NCBI RefSeq assembly: GCF_031844685.1
Contig: NZ_CP134605.1
Location: 496,001 to 560,000 of the forward strand
Length of the DNA: 64,000 bases
From: Streptomyces sp. ITFR-21
GTDB lineage: Bacteria; Actinomycetota; Actinomycetes; Streptomycetales; Streptomycetaceae
Direction of reading: 5' to 3'
Part shown: in pieces, positions 20,244-29,017 of the stretch
How the letters are laid out: each line of letters starts with the position of its first letter
Position numbering within the stretch: position 1 is the first letter of the stretch
Notes under the pieces: model-generated
Database searches by the model: none
What the model saw: the letters and a program-made list of their open reading frames with translations, nothing else
What the model was told of the DNA's origin: nothing
Program-made: the position numbers and the translations under genes

Positions 20244-20328
20244 GCTGGCACAGCACGGCATAGTGGCACCCGCGCGCAAGATCCAACGGCCGGCCACCGC
20301 CCCCCGTGCCACGAAAGAGGTCCCGACT

Positions 20329-20634
20329 GTGCGAGTCCCCACCCTGCTCGGCCTGGCCGCCTGCGCCGCCGCCACCACCGGCGCGCTGGCCGTCGCACCC
20401 GCGCAGGCCGCGCAGCTGCCGTGCTTCCTGTCCGGCAGTGGCAACTCCGCGTCCGCCACCTGCTACAGCGGAGCGCCCTACACCTGGCGGCTGGTCGTCG
20501 ACTGCCAGGACACCCGCACCATCAAGTGGCCGGTCACCGTGACCACGCTCTACGGCGCGTACATCACCGGTGACGGCACCGAGACGCTCTCCTGCGGCTC
20601 CTACCGGGCGCAGGGCCGTATCGAGGCCCGCTGA
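20329..20634 (+). CDS. Small secreted protein behind a DasR-like site
   Basis: 101 residues from GTG 20329, preceded by AAAGAGG 8 bases upstream. Residues 1-27 are a Sec signal peptide (VRVPTLLGLAACAAATTG, cleavage after AQA). The mature part of about 74 residues has four Cys (PCFL, ATCYS, VDCQD, LSCGS), enough for two disulfides, and is rich in Thr/Tyr beta-strand sequence. I do not recognise the fold. The upstream GGTCTAGACC suggests control by GlcNAc/chitin status, so a chitin- or cell-wall-related role is an inference only. Confidence 0.75.
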   Translation: MRVPTLLGLAACAAATTGALAVAPAQAAQLPCFLSGSGNSASATCYSGAPYTWRLVVDCQDTRTIKWPVTVTTLYGAYITGDGTETLSCGSYRAQGRIEAR

Positions 20635-20677
20635 CCGGGCACCGGCCGGTCACGACCTGACCGGCGCGTGCCCCCGC

Positions 20678-20718
20678 CGCGGCACCGCACCGGCGTTTTT
20701 TCCGGGCGCGGTGCCGCG
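20678..20718. terminator. Bidirectional hairpin between convergent genes
   Basis: CGCGGCACCGC pairs perfectly with GCGGTGCCGCG across a 19-base loop that contains TTTTTT. It sits between the ends of the small secreted protein and zinc-ribbon genes and could serve both. Confidence 0.65.
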
Positions 20719-20766
20719 CGTGTTCCCGTCGCCCGTCCGCCGAGCGGCGTCCCGGCCGCCGGCCGC

Positions 20767-21426
20767 TCAGCGCCTGGTGCCGCAGTTCGGGCAGAACGCG
20801 GCGCCCTCCGGCAGCGGTGTCGCGCACGACACGCAGTTCTGCTCCTGTGCCATCCGGTGGCCGCAGCCGGGGCAGAACGGTGTGCCGTGCGTCTCGGTAC
20901 GGCACTGCGGGCAGACCAGCTGCCGGGGCGCGTTCACGTCGAACCGCCCGGCCGACTGCTGGCCGGCGTCGTACGCCCGCTGCGCCACCGCGTCGTTCAG
21001 GCCGCGCTGCTGGGCGGCCAGCGCCTCGGCCGCGGTGTCCGGGGCGCAGTTCAGGCAGATGCCCTGGCCCGCGTTCCAGCAGCGGTTGCAGACGTAGTGG
21101 GTGCACCGCGGGCAGCGGTTGAAGTGGCCCTGCGCGTTGCTGATCGCCCGCTGGAACGAGGCGTCGCGGGCGCTGCCGTAGCCCATGCCGGCCAGCCCGT
21201 CGGCCGCGCTCGACACCCCGTACCCGGTCCGGCCGAGCACGCTCCAGGCCGCGTTGACCCCCTTGTCGACCCAACTCGCCGCCCGGCCACTGGTGTACGC
21301 CTCGAACGGCGACCGCCAGGTGTCGTAGCACCGCCCGCAGGAGAACTCGAACTGGAAGCCCGCCCCCGTGCCGTGCTCCTGACACAGATCGCGGTAGTTG
21401 TTGCTGAAGTAGATCTCCGCACTCAT
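20767..21426 (-). CDS. Double zinc-ribbon protein
   Basis: 219 residues with Cys pairs typical of zinc knuckles: FSCGRCYDTW near residue 30, RCPRCTHYVCNRCWNAGQGI with CLNCAP in the middle, and two C-terminal ribbons VCPQCRTETHGTPFCPGCG and NCVSCATPLPEGAAFCPNCG. No enzyme domain or membrane span is visible. Such proteins are usually scaffolds or nucleic-acid/protein binders, but the role here is unknown. Start ATG 21426 (MSAEIYFSNNYRDLCQ). Confidence 0.8.
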   Translation of the reverse strand: MSAEIYFSNNYRDLCQEHGTGAGFQFEFSCGRCYDTWRSPFEAYTSGRAASWVDKGVNAAWSVLGRTGYGVSSAADGLAGMGYGSARDASFQRAISNAQGHFNRCPRCTHYVCNRCWNAGQGICLNCAPDTAAEALAAQQRGLNDAVAQRAYDAGQQSAGRFDVNAPRQLVCPQCRTETHGTPFCPGCGHRMAQEQNCVSCATPLPEGAAFCPNCGTRR

Positions 21427-21579
21427 TGCACGCCTCCCCGAGCGCCGCGCGGTACGGCCCCCTGCCGCACCGTCCTCTCACCGGAAGTGAACGCCGCGGG
21501 CGCCCGGCCGGTTCTGCCCGCCACCGGCGTGCCGGCCGGGCGAGAAACACCCTCCCATACCGGTTGGGGGGCGTGTCGC

Positions 21580-21604
21580 TTGCCCCCCCTGGGGGATGGT
21601 CAGG
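21580..21604. promoter_or_regulatory. MerR-type operator/promoter candidate
   Basis: TTGCCCCCCCTGGGGGATGG holds a C5/G5 inverted repeat immediately after a -35-like TTGCCC. MerR regulators bind dyads in the spacer of such promoters. It lies 60 bases before the SnoaL-like gene that is coupled to a merR gene. Confidence 0.35.
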
Positions 21605-21664
21605 GGTCGAAGGGAGCCGGCGGAACGCCGGGGCGAGCAGCGGAACCCCCTCGGGGAGGGCCCC

Positions 21665-22050
21665 ATGGACACCGCCACCACTCCCCCGGCCGTCGCCCGC
21701 TGCCTGCTGGCCGCCGACAGGCAGGACGCGCGGGCCTGCGCCGGCTGCTCACGCCGGACGGCACCGTACTGGACGAGGGGCAGACCTACCGGGGCCGGGA
21801 CGAGATCGCCGCCCGGCGCACCGCGGTGGCCGACCGCTGGACGCACACCAGCACCGTGACGGGCGTCGAGGAGCCCGGCGCGGACGGCGAGTACCGGCCG
21901 CGGGTGCACGTGGCCGGGGACTTCCCGGGCGGGCAGGCCGACCTGCGCTTCGGTTTCACGCTGCGCGACGGCCTCATCGCGGCACTGCGGATCGTAGGAG
22001 CGGCGCCGCGCACCCCGGCAGCGGCGGCTTGCGCCCCCGACCGGCCATGA
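21665..22050 (+). pseudogene. Frameshifted SnoaL/NTF2-like protein gene
   Basis: ATG 21665 follows GGGAGGG and opens MDTATTPPAVARCLLAADRQ. Near 21742 the natural sequence continues in the next frame (LLTPDGTVLDEGQTYRGRDE, AGDFPGGQADLRFGFTLRDG), consistent with loss of one base after DARA. The second part is a typical SnoaL-like cone-fold end. The stop overlaps an ATG (ATGA) of the downstream regulator frame. A sequencing error could also explain the single-base shift. Confidence 0.65.
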
Positions 22051-22094
22051 TGGCGCGCAAGGGGGCGGCCGACGACAGGAAGGAGGTGGACCGG

Positions 22095-22918
22095 ATGGCC
22101 GCACGGGTGCCGATCGGGGCGTTCCCGGTAATGACCGGGCTGAGCAGGAAGACCCTGCGGCACTACCACGAGGCGGGGCTGCTGGAGCCGGCCTCGATCA
22201 ACCCCTCGCCGGGATACGGGCACTACGACACCTCGCAGGTGCGCACCGCCGGGATCATCCGTTGCTTCCAAGCGCTCGACATGCCGGTGGCGGAGGTCAG
22301 GGCGGTCCTGGCGGCGCCGGACGCCGTCACCCGCGACGCGGTCATCGCGGCGCACCTGCGCCGGATGGAGGCCCGGCTGGACCAGACCCGGCGGGCGGTC
22401 GGCGCGCTGCGCGGCCTGTTCGACCCGGGCGCCGCGTACCGGCCCGCGGTCGCGGTGGAGTTCCGTTCGGTTCCGGTGCTGCGGGCCGCCGCGATCAGCG
22501 CGTCGGTACGGCACGACGAGGTCGGCAGCCGGTGGCGTACGGCGATGGAGGAGCCGTACGCGGCGGTACGGGCGGCGGGCGCCGTCCCCGCCGGGCCGCC
22601 GGGCGGCCTCTACGCCACCGAACTGTTCGCGGACGACGCGGGCGCCGCCACCTTCTACCTGCCGGTCGGCGCCGACCTGCCCTCCTCCGGCCGGGTGGCG
22701 ACGGAAGAACTGCCGGCCGCCGACCTGGCCGTCACCGTGCACGAGGGGTCCCACGAGGACGTCGGAGGCACCTACGCCGAGCTCGGGACCTTCGTCGCCG
22801 AGCGGCTCATCGCGGTGGACGGGCCGGTGCGCGAGCGCTACCTGGTGGGCGGACCGGACACGCCGGAGGACGGCCGGCGTACCGGGATCTGCTGGCCGGT
22901 ACTGCGCGCGCCGGCTGA
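22095..22918 (+). CDS. MerR family regulator with GyrI-like effector domain, altered 3' end
   Basis: ATG 22095 follows an excellent SD (AAGGAGGT). Residues 1-70 are a MerR winged helix (IGAFPVMTGLSRKTLRHYHE, GYGHYDTSQVRTAGIIRCFQ), then a helix linker (HLRRMEARLDQTRRAVGALR) and an AraC/GyrI-type effector domain ending RTGICWPV. The expected stop just after ICWPV is missing: the frame stays open to 23483 across the antisense of rpmJ, while a TGA in another frame lies at 22916-22918. A small indel near the 3' end is likely. I give the end of the domain as the gene end. Confidence 0.7.
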
Positions 22919-23000
22919 GCGTGGCTCGGCCGGCTTCACGGGGCGCCGTACGGCCGCCGGAGTCGGCCAGCCGTACGGGGACGGGTACGGGGTCGCGGGG

Positions 23001-23123
23001 TCAGCCCTGGCGGGCCTTGTTGCGCGGTTCCTTGCGGTTGATCACGTAGACCTTGCCGCGGCGGCGCACTACCTGGGCCCCCGGGCGGTTCTTCAGCGAC
23101 CGAAGCGACTTACGGACCTTCAT
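23001..23123 (-). CDS. rpmJ: Ribosomal protein L36, cysteine-free paralogue
   Basis: 40 residues: [20 protein letters not shown] then [20 protein letters not shown]. This is L36 (bL36) without the C-x2-C / C-x4-H zinc ligands of the housekeeping form, i.e. the C-minus type that replaces it under zinc limitation in many actinomycetes. An SD (GGAAAGG) lies 8 bases before the ATG. In related organisms such genes are Zur-repressed; I did not find a convincing Zur box, and the upstream region is cut short by the GH3 remnant. Confidence 0.9.
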   Translation of the reverse strand: MKVRKSLRSLKNRPGAQVVRRRGKVYVINRKEPRNKARQG

Positions 23124-23139
23124 TCGGGGCACCTTTCCG

Positions 23140-23166
23140 CTCGTATTTGTCTTTTACGCACGTCAA
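23140..23166 (-). promoter_or_regulatory. Possible rpmJ promoter
   Basis: TTGACG (23166-23161) and TACGAG (23145-23140) stand 15 bases apart in a locally AT-rich stretch upstream of the L36 start. The spacing is short for a sigma-70-type promoter, so this is tentative. Confidence 0.3.
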
Positions 23167-23179
23167 CCGCTACGGATCC

Positions 23180-24330
23180 CCGTTCATTCCGGGCGCCGCT
23201 GGGGCCGCGCCCTCGAGTCGCTCGGCGAGGACCCGTATCCGGCCGGGCAGCCGGGCGCCGCGGACATCCAGGGCATCCAGAGCCAGGGCCCGATGGCCCA
23301 GGTGAAGCACTACGCGGTGTACAACCAGGAGACCAACCGCAACAACGCCTCGGACAACGCGATCATCTCCGACCGGGCCGAACGGGAGATCTACACCCAG
23401 GCGTTCGAGGCGGCGATCCAGCAGGGCCAGGCCGACTCGGCGAGGTGCTCGTACTTCGCCGTCAACGGCCCCTTCGCCTGTGAGAACCGGCCGCCGCAGA
23501 ACGGCACCCTCAAGGGTGACCTGGGCTTCACCGGTTTCATCACCTCGGACTGGGGTGCCGCCCACTCCACCGTCGCGTCCGCCGACAACGGCCTGGACTT
23601 GGAGATGCCGGGCCAGGACTACTACGGCACGGCGCTGACCAACGCGGTCAGCAGCGGACAGGTCCCGCAGGCGACCCTCAACGACCACGTCCGGCGGATC
23701 CTGGTGTCGATGTTCCGCCAGGGCCTGTTCGACTACGCCAACACCGGCAATCTCGACGCGGTCCTCACCTCGCCCGCGCACGCTGCGGTCGCGCAGCAGG
23801 TCGCCGAGGAGGGCAGCGTGCTGCTGAAGAACGCGGGCCCGGTGCTGCCGGTGGCCTCCTCGGTGCACTCGCTCGCGGTGATCGGCGACGACGCGGGAAC
23901 CGACGCGATGACGCGGGGCGGCGGCAGTTCGCACCCGGTGCTGCCCCGCGCCGGCTGGACGGCGACCGCCTCGGCGACCGGCGGCGGTGACGTGCCGGCC
24001 CGCATGCTGGACGGCGACGCCGGCACCCGCTGGAGCACCGGCACCCCGATGGCCAACGGCCAGACGGTGACGGTGGACATGGGCGCCTAGCACTCGATCA
24101 GCCGGATCACCATGGACCCGGCGGCCAGCACCAACGACTACGCCGACGGGTACTCGGTGGCGCTGTCCGCGGACGGGGTCACCTGGACGGCCCCGGTGGC
24201 GACCGGTACCGGGACCTCGGCCCTGGTCACGGCGTCGTTCACCGCGCCGCCGGCCCGGTTCATCCGGGTGACCCAGACCGGCAGTTCGACGTCGTGGTGG
24301 TCGATCGCGGAGTTCGACGCGTTCAGCTGA
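23180..24330 (+). pseudogene. Decayed GH3 beta-glucosidase with discoidin domain
   Basis: The frame opens inside the GH3 barrel (LESLGEDPYPAGQPGAADIQ), lacking signal peptide and the first barrel half. The nucleophile block FITSDWGAAHSTVASADNGL is present. After VIGDDAGTDAMTRGGGSS the rest of the C-terminal sandwich domain is missing and the sequence jumps to an F5/8 type C module (GWTATASATGGGDVPARMLD). That module is interrupted by TAG at 24088-24090, where CAG (Gln) would be expected, and resumes in frame to 24330. Three independent lesions: 5' truncation, internal deletion and nonsense codon. Confidence 0.88.
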
Positions 24331-24675
24331 CACAGCGTCGGCTCGACTGCGAGCAGGCGGTTCAGCGGCGGCCCGGGGCCTTCGGGGTGCGGGCCGCCGT
24401 GCGTTCGACCGCGCTCGCGACGGCGGCCGGCGCCGCGCGTCCGGTTCCCACTGCCGCCGGTAGGGGGGTACGTCCGCGTACCGTCCCGCGGCGAGGTCGA
24501 CGAGGGTTGCCGGCGGCCGGCTGGGCGACGGGCGGTGGGCCGGGCCGGGACGCTCGGGGACACGCGGGGGATCCGTACGGGCGCCGGCGCCCGGCCACCT
24601 GATCGTCAACGCCGCTCATGCCGGGTAGGGATCATGAACTGGCCTGACGGCCGCGGATGATCTTAGTCTCGGTGC
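24331..24675. other. 345-bp intergenic stretch
   Basis: Between the GH3 remnant and the LysE gene. I see no recognisable gene, repeat or operator, only GC-rich sequence without coding character. Confidence 0.5.
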
Positions 24676-25314
24676 ATGCCCTACGTTCTCGTCGCCGCCC
24701 TGGCGGGTCTCGGTACCGGTCTGTCCCTCATCGTCGTCATCGGCGCCCAGAACGCGTTCGTGCTACGGCAGGGCATCCGGCGCGAGCATGTGGCGGCCGT
24801 GGTGGCGATCTGCGCGGCCTCGGACGCGGTGCTGATCACGGTGGGCGTCAGCGGGGTCGGCCGGGTGGTGAAGCAATGGCCGTCGGCGCTGACCGTGAGC
24901 GCGCTCGTCGGCGGCGCCTTCCTGGTCTGCTACGGCCTGCTCGCCGCCCGCCGCGCGCTGCGCCCGGGTGCCCTGACCGCGGACAGCCCCGACGGTCCGG
25001 CGGGACCCGGCGGCAGCGCCGGCGGCTCCCTGCGCGCCGCGGTGCTCACTTGTCTCGCGATGACCTGGCTCAACCCGGGCGTCTATCTCGACACCGTGCT
25101 GCTGCTGGGTTCCGTCTCGACCGGTTACGGGGGCGCCCGCTGGACCTTCGGCCTCGGCGCGGCCACCGGCAGCGTGCTCTGGTTCACCGCGCTCGGCTAC
25201 GGCGCCCGGCTGCTGCGCGGCCCCTTCGGCCGGCCGGGTTCCTGGCGGATCCTGGACGCGGTGATCGCCTGCACGATGATCACGCTGGGCGTGGTGATGG
25301 CCGCTCGGGCCTGA
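24676..25314 (+). CDS. LysE/ArgO family amino-acid exporter
   Basis: 212 residues with six hydrophobic spans. The N-terminus LVVIGAQNAFVLRQGIRREH type block (here LIVVIGAQNAFVLRQGIRRE) is the LysE signature, with TCLAMTWLNPGVYLDTVLLL in the middle as in LysE/ArgO. It exports basic amino acids, lysine or arginine, or their toxic analogues, across the cytoplasmic membrane. Start ATG 24676. No LysG-type regulator is adjacent. It converges with the SpoIIE phosphatase gene 25 bases away. Confidence 0.9.
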   Translation: MPYVLVAALAGLGTGLSLIVVIGAQNAFVLRQGIRREHVAAVVAICAASDAVLITVGVSGVGRVVKQWPSALTVSALVGGAFLVCYGLLAARRALRPGALTADSPDGPAGPGGSAGGSLRAAVLTCLAMTWLNPGVYLDTVLLLGSVSTGYGGARWTFGLGAATGSVLWFTALGYGARLLRGPFGRPGSWRILDAVIACTMITLGVVMAARA

Positions 25315-25338
25315 CCGGGCGGCCGGCGCGGGACCCGT

Positions 25339-27417
25339 TCAGACCGCCGGGCGGCCGGCGGCCACCGGCCGGAACCCGATCACGGCGGCGTCGTCGCGGC
25401 GCTCGCTGACCGCGGCCAGCAGCTGGGCGCACAGCGTGGCGAGGGAGACCCCGCAGTCCCGGGCGGCGCGGGCCTGCACGGCGAGGTCAGCCATGCCGTC
25501 GGCGAGGTCGGTGCCGGGGATCTCGATGAGGCCGTCGGTGTAGAGCAGCAGGGTGTCGCCGATCCCCAGCTCCTGGTGCCAGGTGTGGCGGCGTTCGGCG
25601 GGCGCGACGCACAGCGGCAGGTCGGGGCCGTGGCCTTCGAGGTACCGGGGCGGGCCGGCCGCGGGCAGCAGCAGCGGCGGAGGGTGGCCGGCGTTGGACC
25701 AGGCGGCGTGCCAGCCGCCGTCGGGCGCCGGGACCAGGCGGGCGTGCACGGCGGTGACCAGGGGCGCGATGGACAGGCCGTCCGCCACCCGGTCAAGCTG
25801 GGCCAGGCTCTCGGCGGGGTCGGCCGGGCGGGAGCGGTCGAAGGCGATGACCCGCAGCATGCTGCGCAACTGGCTCATCGAGGTGGCGGCCTCCAGGTCG
25901 TGGCCGGCGATGTCGCCGATGGTGAGGGTGACCGAGCCGTCGGGCAGCAGCAGCGCGTCGTACCAGTCGCCGCCGACCTCGGCGGTCCTGCTGGCCGGCT
26001 GGTAGTGCGCGGCCATCTCCGCGCCGGGCACCTCGGGCGGGTGGGTGAGCAGGGCCCGCTGGAGGGTGAGGGCGGTGCGCCGGGTGCGCTGGAGCTCCAT
26101 GGCCTGGCGCAGCGGTTCGCGCACCTCGTGCAGGACCTCGACGAGCAGTTCCACGTCCGCGGGGCCCGGCGGCGGACTGTCCTGGCAGCCGGCCGCGCAG
26201 GCGAAGGCGACCACCGTGGAGTCGATGAGGATCGGCACCAGGGCGAGGCTGGTGGCCCGAGCCTCGCGCAGCCACTGCGTCGACACGTCCGGTACGGCTC
26301 CGGCCGGCGGCTCCCCGCCGGGGAAGACCAGCAGCTCGGGCCGGCCGCTGTCGATCACCCGCCGGGCCAGCGGTCCCACCGGGCGCATCTCGCCGCTGAG
26401 CGGGGGCAGCGGCGGCAGTCCCGGCCGGGCGTTGGAGGCGACCCGCCTGACGGTCAGCGTCCCGTCGGGGGCGGTGGTGCCGGTCAGCTCGGGGCTCGGC
26501 AGCATGAACACCGCGCAGGTGTCGGTCAGCTCCGGCACCACCGCGGCGGCGACCGCGGCGAGCGCCTGCGGCACGTCATGGGCGGCGGTCACGGTGGCGA
26601 CCCGGGCCAGCAGCCGTTCGCGGAGCCGGTTGTGCCACTGGTCCTCGACGTCGGTGGAGGAGCCGATCCACTCCTCGGTCACCCCGTCGCGCACCACCGG
26701 CACCGCGCGCGACTGGACGTGCCGGTACTCGCCGGAGACGGTCCGCATCCGGGAGGTGCACACGAAGAAGGTCGGCGGGTCCTCGGCCGCCTCCTTCCAG
26801 GTCCGCACCAGCCGGCCCCGGTCGTGCGGGTGGACGGCGGCCAGCCACTCGGCGTCGATCACCGGCCGCCACGCCGTGCCGGTGAACTCCTCGAAGCCGC
26901 CGACCAGCTCGGTGATCTCTCCGTTCGGCTTCATCAGCCAGATGATCTGCGGGACGGCGGACATCAGCGCCTCGTAGCGCTGGAGGGCGCGGTGCCGCTC
27001 CTGGGACTGCTCCTCGGCCCGCCGGGCGGCCTCCACCTGGGGGGTGGTGTCGACGGCGATGGCCAGCACGCCGGAGCCGTAGCGGGAGACGACCGGCGAG
27101 CAGCTGTAGACGAAGTGGCGGCGGCCGGGGGCGCCGGGGTGGGTGCCCTCGGTGGTCCTGGGGCTGGTGGCCTGGCGGGCGGTGTGGTCGCGGAAGACGC
27201 CTTCCAGCATGCGTATGAAGCGGGCCGCCCTGGGCTCGTGGAAGACCTCGGCCGCGGGGGCGCCCAGCCGGCGCGGGCCGAACAGCCGGGTGAAGGCGTC
27301 GTTGTAGTAGACCAGCCGGTGGTCGGGGCCCGCGGTGAGCACGACGGCGACGATGGCCCGGTCGAACACCTCGGGTTCGAACTCGGACATGTTCGCCTGG
27401 CTGCCGCTCGGACTCAT
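25339..27417 (-). CDS. PAS-GAF-SpoIIE (PP2C-type) phosphatase
   Basis: 692 residues. Order: PAS 1 (RAIVAVVLTAGPDHRLVYYN, residues ~15-130), PAS 2 (SAVPQIIWLMKPNGEITELV, ~155-270), a GAF-like domain (~280-440), and a SpoIIE phosphatase domain (EMAAHYQPASRTAEVGGDWY, TIGDIAGHDLEAATSMSQLR, LLLYTDGLIE; metal Asps in GGDW, GDI and the YTDGL region). Such proteins dephosphorylate anti-anti-sigma factors in partner-switching stress pathways. ATG 27417 has GGAGG touching it, so 27390 (MSEFEPEVF) is a possible alternative. A LacI-type palindrome lies 99 bases upstream. Confidence 0.88.
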   Translation of the reverse strand: MSPSGSQANMSEFEPEVFDRAIVAVVLTAGPDHRLVYYNDAFTRLFGPRRLGAPAAEVFHEPRAARFIRMLEGVFRDHTARQATSPRTTEGTHPGAPGRRHFVYSCSPVVSRYGSGVLAIAVDTTPQVEAARRAEEQSQERHRALQRYEALMSAVPQIIWLMKPNGEITELVGGFEEFTGTAWRPVIDAEWLAAVHPHDRGRLVRTWKEAAEDPPTFFVCTSRMRTVSGEYRHVQSRAVPVVRDGVTEEWIGSSTDVEDQWHNRLRERLLARVATVTAAHDVPQALAAVAAAVVPELTDTCAVFMLPSPELTGTTAPDGTLTVRRVASNARPGLPPLPPLSGEMRPVGPLARRVIDSGRPELLVFPGGEPPAGAVPDVSTQWLREARATSLALVPILIDSTVVAFACAAGCQDSPPPGPADVELLVEVLHEVREPLRQAMELQRTRRTALTLQRALLTHPPEVPGAEMAAHYQPASRTAEVGGDWYDALLLPDGSVTLTIGDIAGHDLEAATSMSQLRSMLRVIAFDRSRPADPAESLAQLDRVADGLSIAPLVTAVHARLVPAPDGGWHAAWSNAGHPPPLLLPAAGPPRYLEGHGPDLPLCVAPAERRHTWHQELGIGDTLLLYTDGLIEIPGTDLADGMADLAVQARAARDCGVSLATLCAQLLAAVSERRDDAAVIGFRPVAAGRPAV

Positions 27418-27515
27418 CCTCCGATCATCGCGTGCCCGGCCCGACCGGGCGCGCCGAACGTCCTGAAATCCACTCAAGTGACCAAATCGGTGCGATTGTC
27501 CGCTCAGCAGGCCGC

Positions 27516-27527
27516 GAGAGCGCTCTC
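27516..27527. promoter_or_regulatory. GAGAGCGCTCTC operator, site 1
   Basis: Perfect 12-base palindrome of the CebR/LacI-type class, in the gap between the lacI stop and the SpoIIE phosphatase start. It could place the phosphatase gene under the adjacent LacI regulator. Confidence 0.5.
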
Positions 27528-27587
27528 CCGACGGCGCTACGGTCACCGGCAGCCACCGGCGACCGCCCGGTACCACCGCGGCGCCTG

Positions 27588-28634
27588 TCAGGCGGAGGCG
27601 CGCAGGACCAGCCGGGTCGGGGTCACGATCGAGGACAGCGCGGGCACCCCGAGCGGGTCGGCCGCCGGTCGCAGTGCCCGCAGCAGCAGCCGGGCCATCA
27701 GCCGGCCCATCTCCTCGATGTCCTGCCGGACCGTGGTCAGTGGCGGGTCGGTCCACTCCGCTATGGACACCATGTCGTCGAAGCCCACCACGGCCACGTC
27801 GTCCGGCACCCGGCGGCCGGTGCCGCGCAGCACCCGCAGCGCGCCGGAGGCCATCACGTCGGAGGCGGCGAAGACCGCGTCGAGGTCGGGAAAGCGCTCC
27901 AGCAGCTCGGTCATCGCGCGGGCGCCGCCCTCCGGGGTGAAGTCGCCCTCGGCGATCAGGGCCGGCGCGGTGTCCGGGAACACGTCCCGGAAGCCGTCCA
28001 GCCGGTCCACCGAGGCCGGCTGGTCGAGCGGCCCGGCGATGTGCGCGATCCGGCGGCGGCCGAGGCCCTGCAGATGCCGTACCGCGTCCCGCGCGCCGCC
28101 GCGGTTGTCGCAGTCGACGTAGAGGGTCCGGCGGCCGGTGCGGTGCTCCGCCCAGGTGGGCCGGCCGCCGACGACGATCGGCACCTCGGCGCCCCTGGCG
28201 AGCGCGGTGAGCGAGTCGTCGGTGTGCAGCGAGAAGATCAGCGCGCCGTCCACGTGCCCGCCGGACAGGTAGCGGCCGACCCGTTCGTAGTCCGAGGTGC
28301 CGTTGCTCAGCAGCAGCACCAACTGGTTGTCGTAGGTGCTCAGTTCACGGCTGATGCCGCGGATCTGGCGGGCGAAGAAGGGGTCGGTGAAGAACCGGGC
28401 CTCGGGTTCGGCGACGATCACCGCGATGGCGTCGTTGTGCCGGGTGACCAGAGTGCGGGCGGCCTGGTTGGGGACGTAGCCGAGCTCGTCCACCGCCTGG
28501 CGGACCCGCTCCACCAGCGGGCCGCGCACCCCCGCTCCGCCGTTGACCACTCGCGAGGCGGTGGCTCTCGACACCCCCGCCAGGGCCGCGACGGCCTCCA
28601 GCGTGGGACGGGACACGGGGCTCGGCTGGGACAA
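27588..28634 (-). CDS. LacI family transcriptional regulator
   Basis: 348 residues. The HTH is LEAVAALAGVSRATASRVVN with the hinge LGYVPNQAARTLVTRH; the sugar-binding domain includes HLQGLGRRRIAHIAGPLDQP and VAVVGFDDMVSIAEWTDPPL. A TTG start at 28634 is supported by AAGGAGG seven bases upstream. Identical 12-base palindromes flank the gene, one 126 bases upstream of its start and one between its stop and the SpoIIE gene, so autoregulation and control of the phosphatase are both plausible. The effector is unknown. Confidence 0.9.
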   Translation of the reverse strand: MSQPSPVSRPTLEAVAALAGVSRATASRVVNGGAGVRGPLVERVRQAVDELGYVPNQAARTLVTRHNDAIAVIVAEPEARFFTDPFFARQIRGISRELSTYDNQLVLLLSNGTSDYERVGRYLSGGHVDGALIFSLHTDDSLTALARGAEVPIVVGGRPTWAEHRTGRRTLYVDCDNRGGARDAVRHLQGLGRRRIAHIAGPLDQPASVDRLDGFRDVFPDTAPALIAEGDFTPEGGARAMTELLERFPDLDAVFAASDVMASGALRVLRGTGRRVPDDVAVVGFDDMVSIAEWTDPPLTTVRQDIEEMGRLMARLLLRALRPAADPLGVPALSSIVTPTRLVLRASA

Positions 28635-28759
28635 CGCGGGCCTCCTTCACGCCGGGCGCGGACCACGGGCGGAACACGGCGCCGGACACAGGGCGGAACA
28701 CGGGCGCGGCAGGACACGGAGCGGATCTGGGCACAGCGTAACCGCTCCCATCCTTACGT

Positions 28760-28771
28760 GAGAGCGCTCTC
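28760..28771. promoter_or_regulatory. GAGAGCGCTCTC operator, site 2
   Basis: Second copy of the same 12-base palindrome, upstream of the lacI gene and about 250 bases before the aldo/keto reductase gene on the other strand. Confidence 0.55.
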
Positions 28772-29017
28772 CGGGACCCGGTGGAAAAGCCGGCCGGCCG
28801 AAGCGGTGTGGCGGCGGCCGGGGCGGGCAGGCGATAGACGGCCGCGAAAGTCGCCAGCACGGCGCGACGAAGACCCGCCCGCCCGCCCACCGCGGCCGCC
28901 ATCGCAGGTCAGGCGGGTGCTGCCCAGCCAGTGGCAGCCGACAGGAGAACGTACGGGCGGACGCCGTACGGACATCGCGTACGGACACATGGCCGACCGA
29001 GCGAGGAAGTCGCGGAC

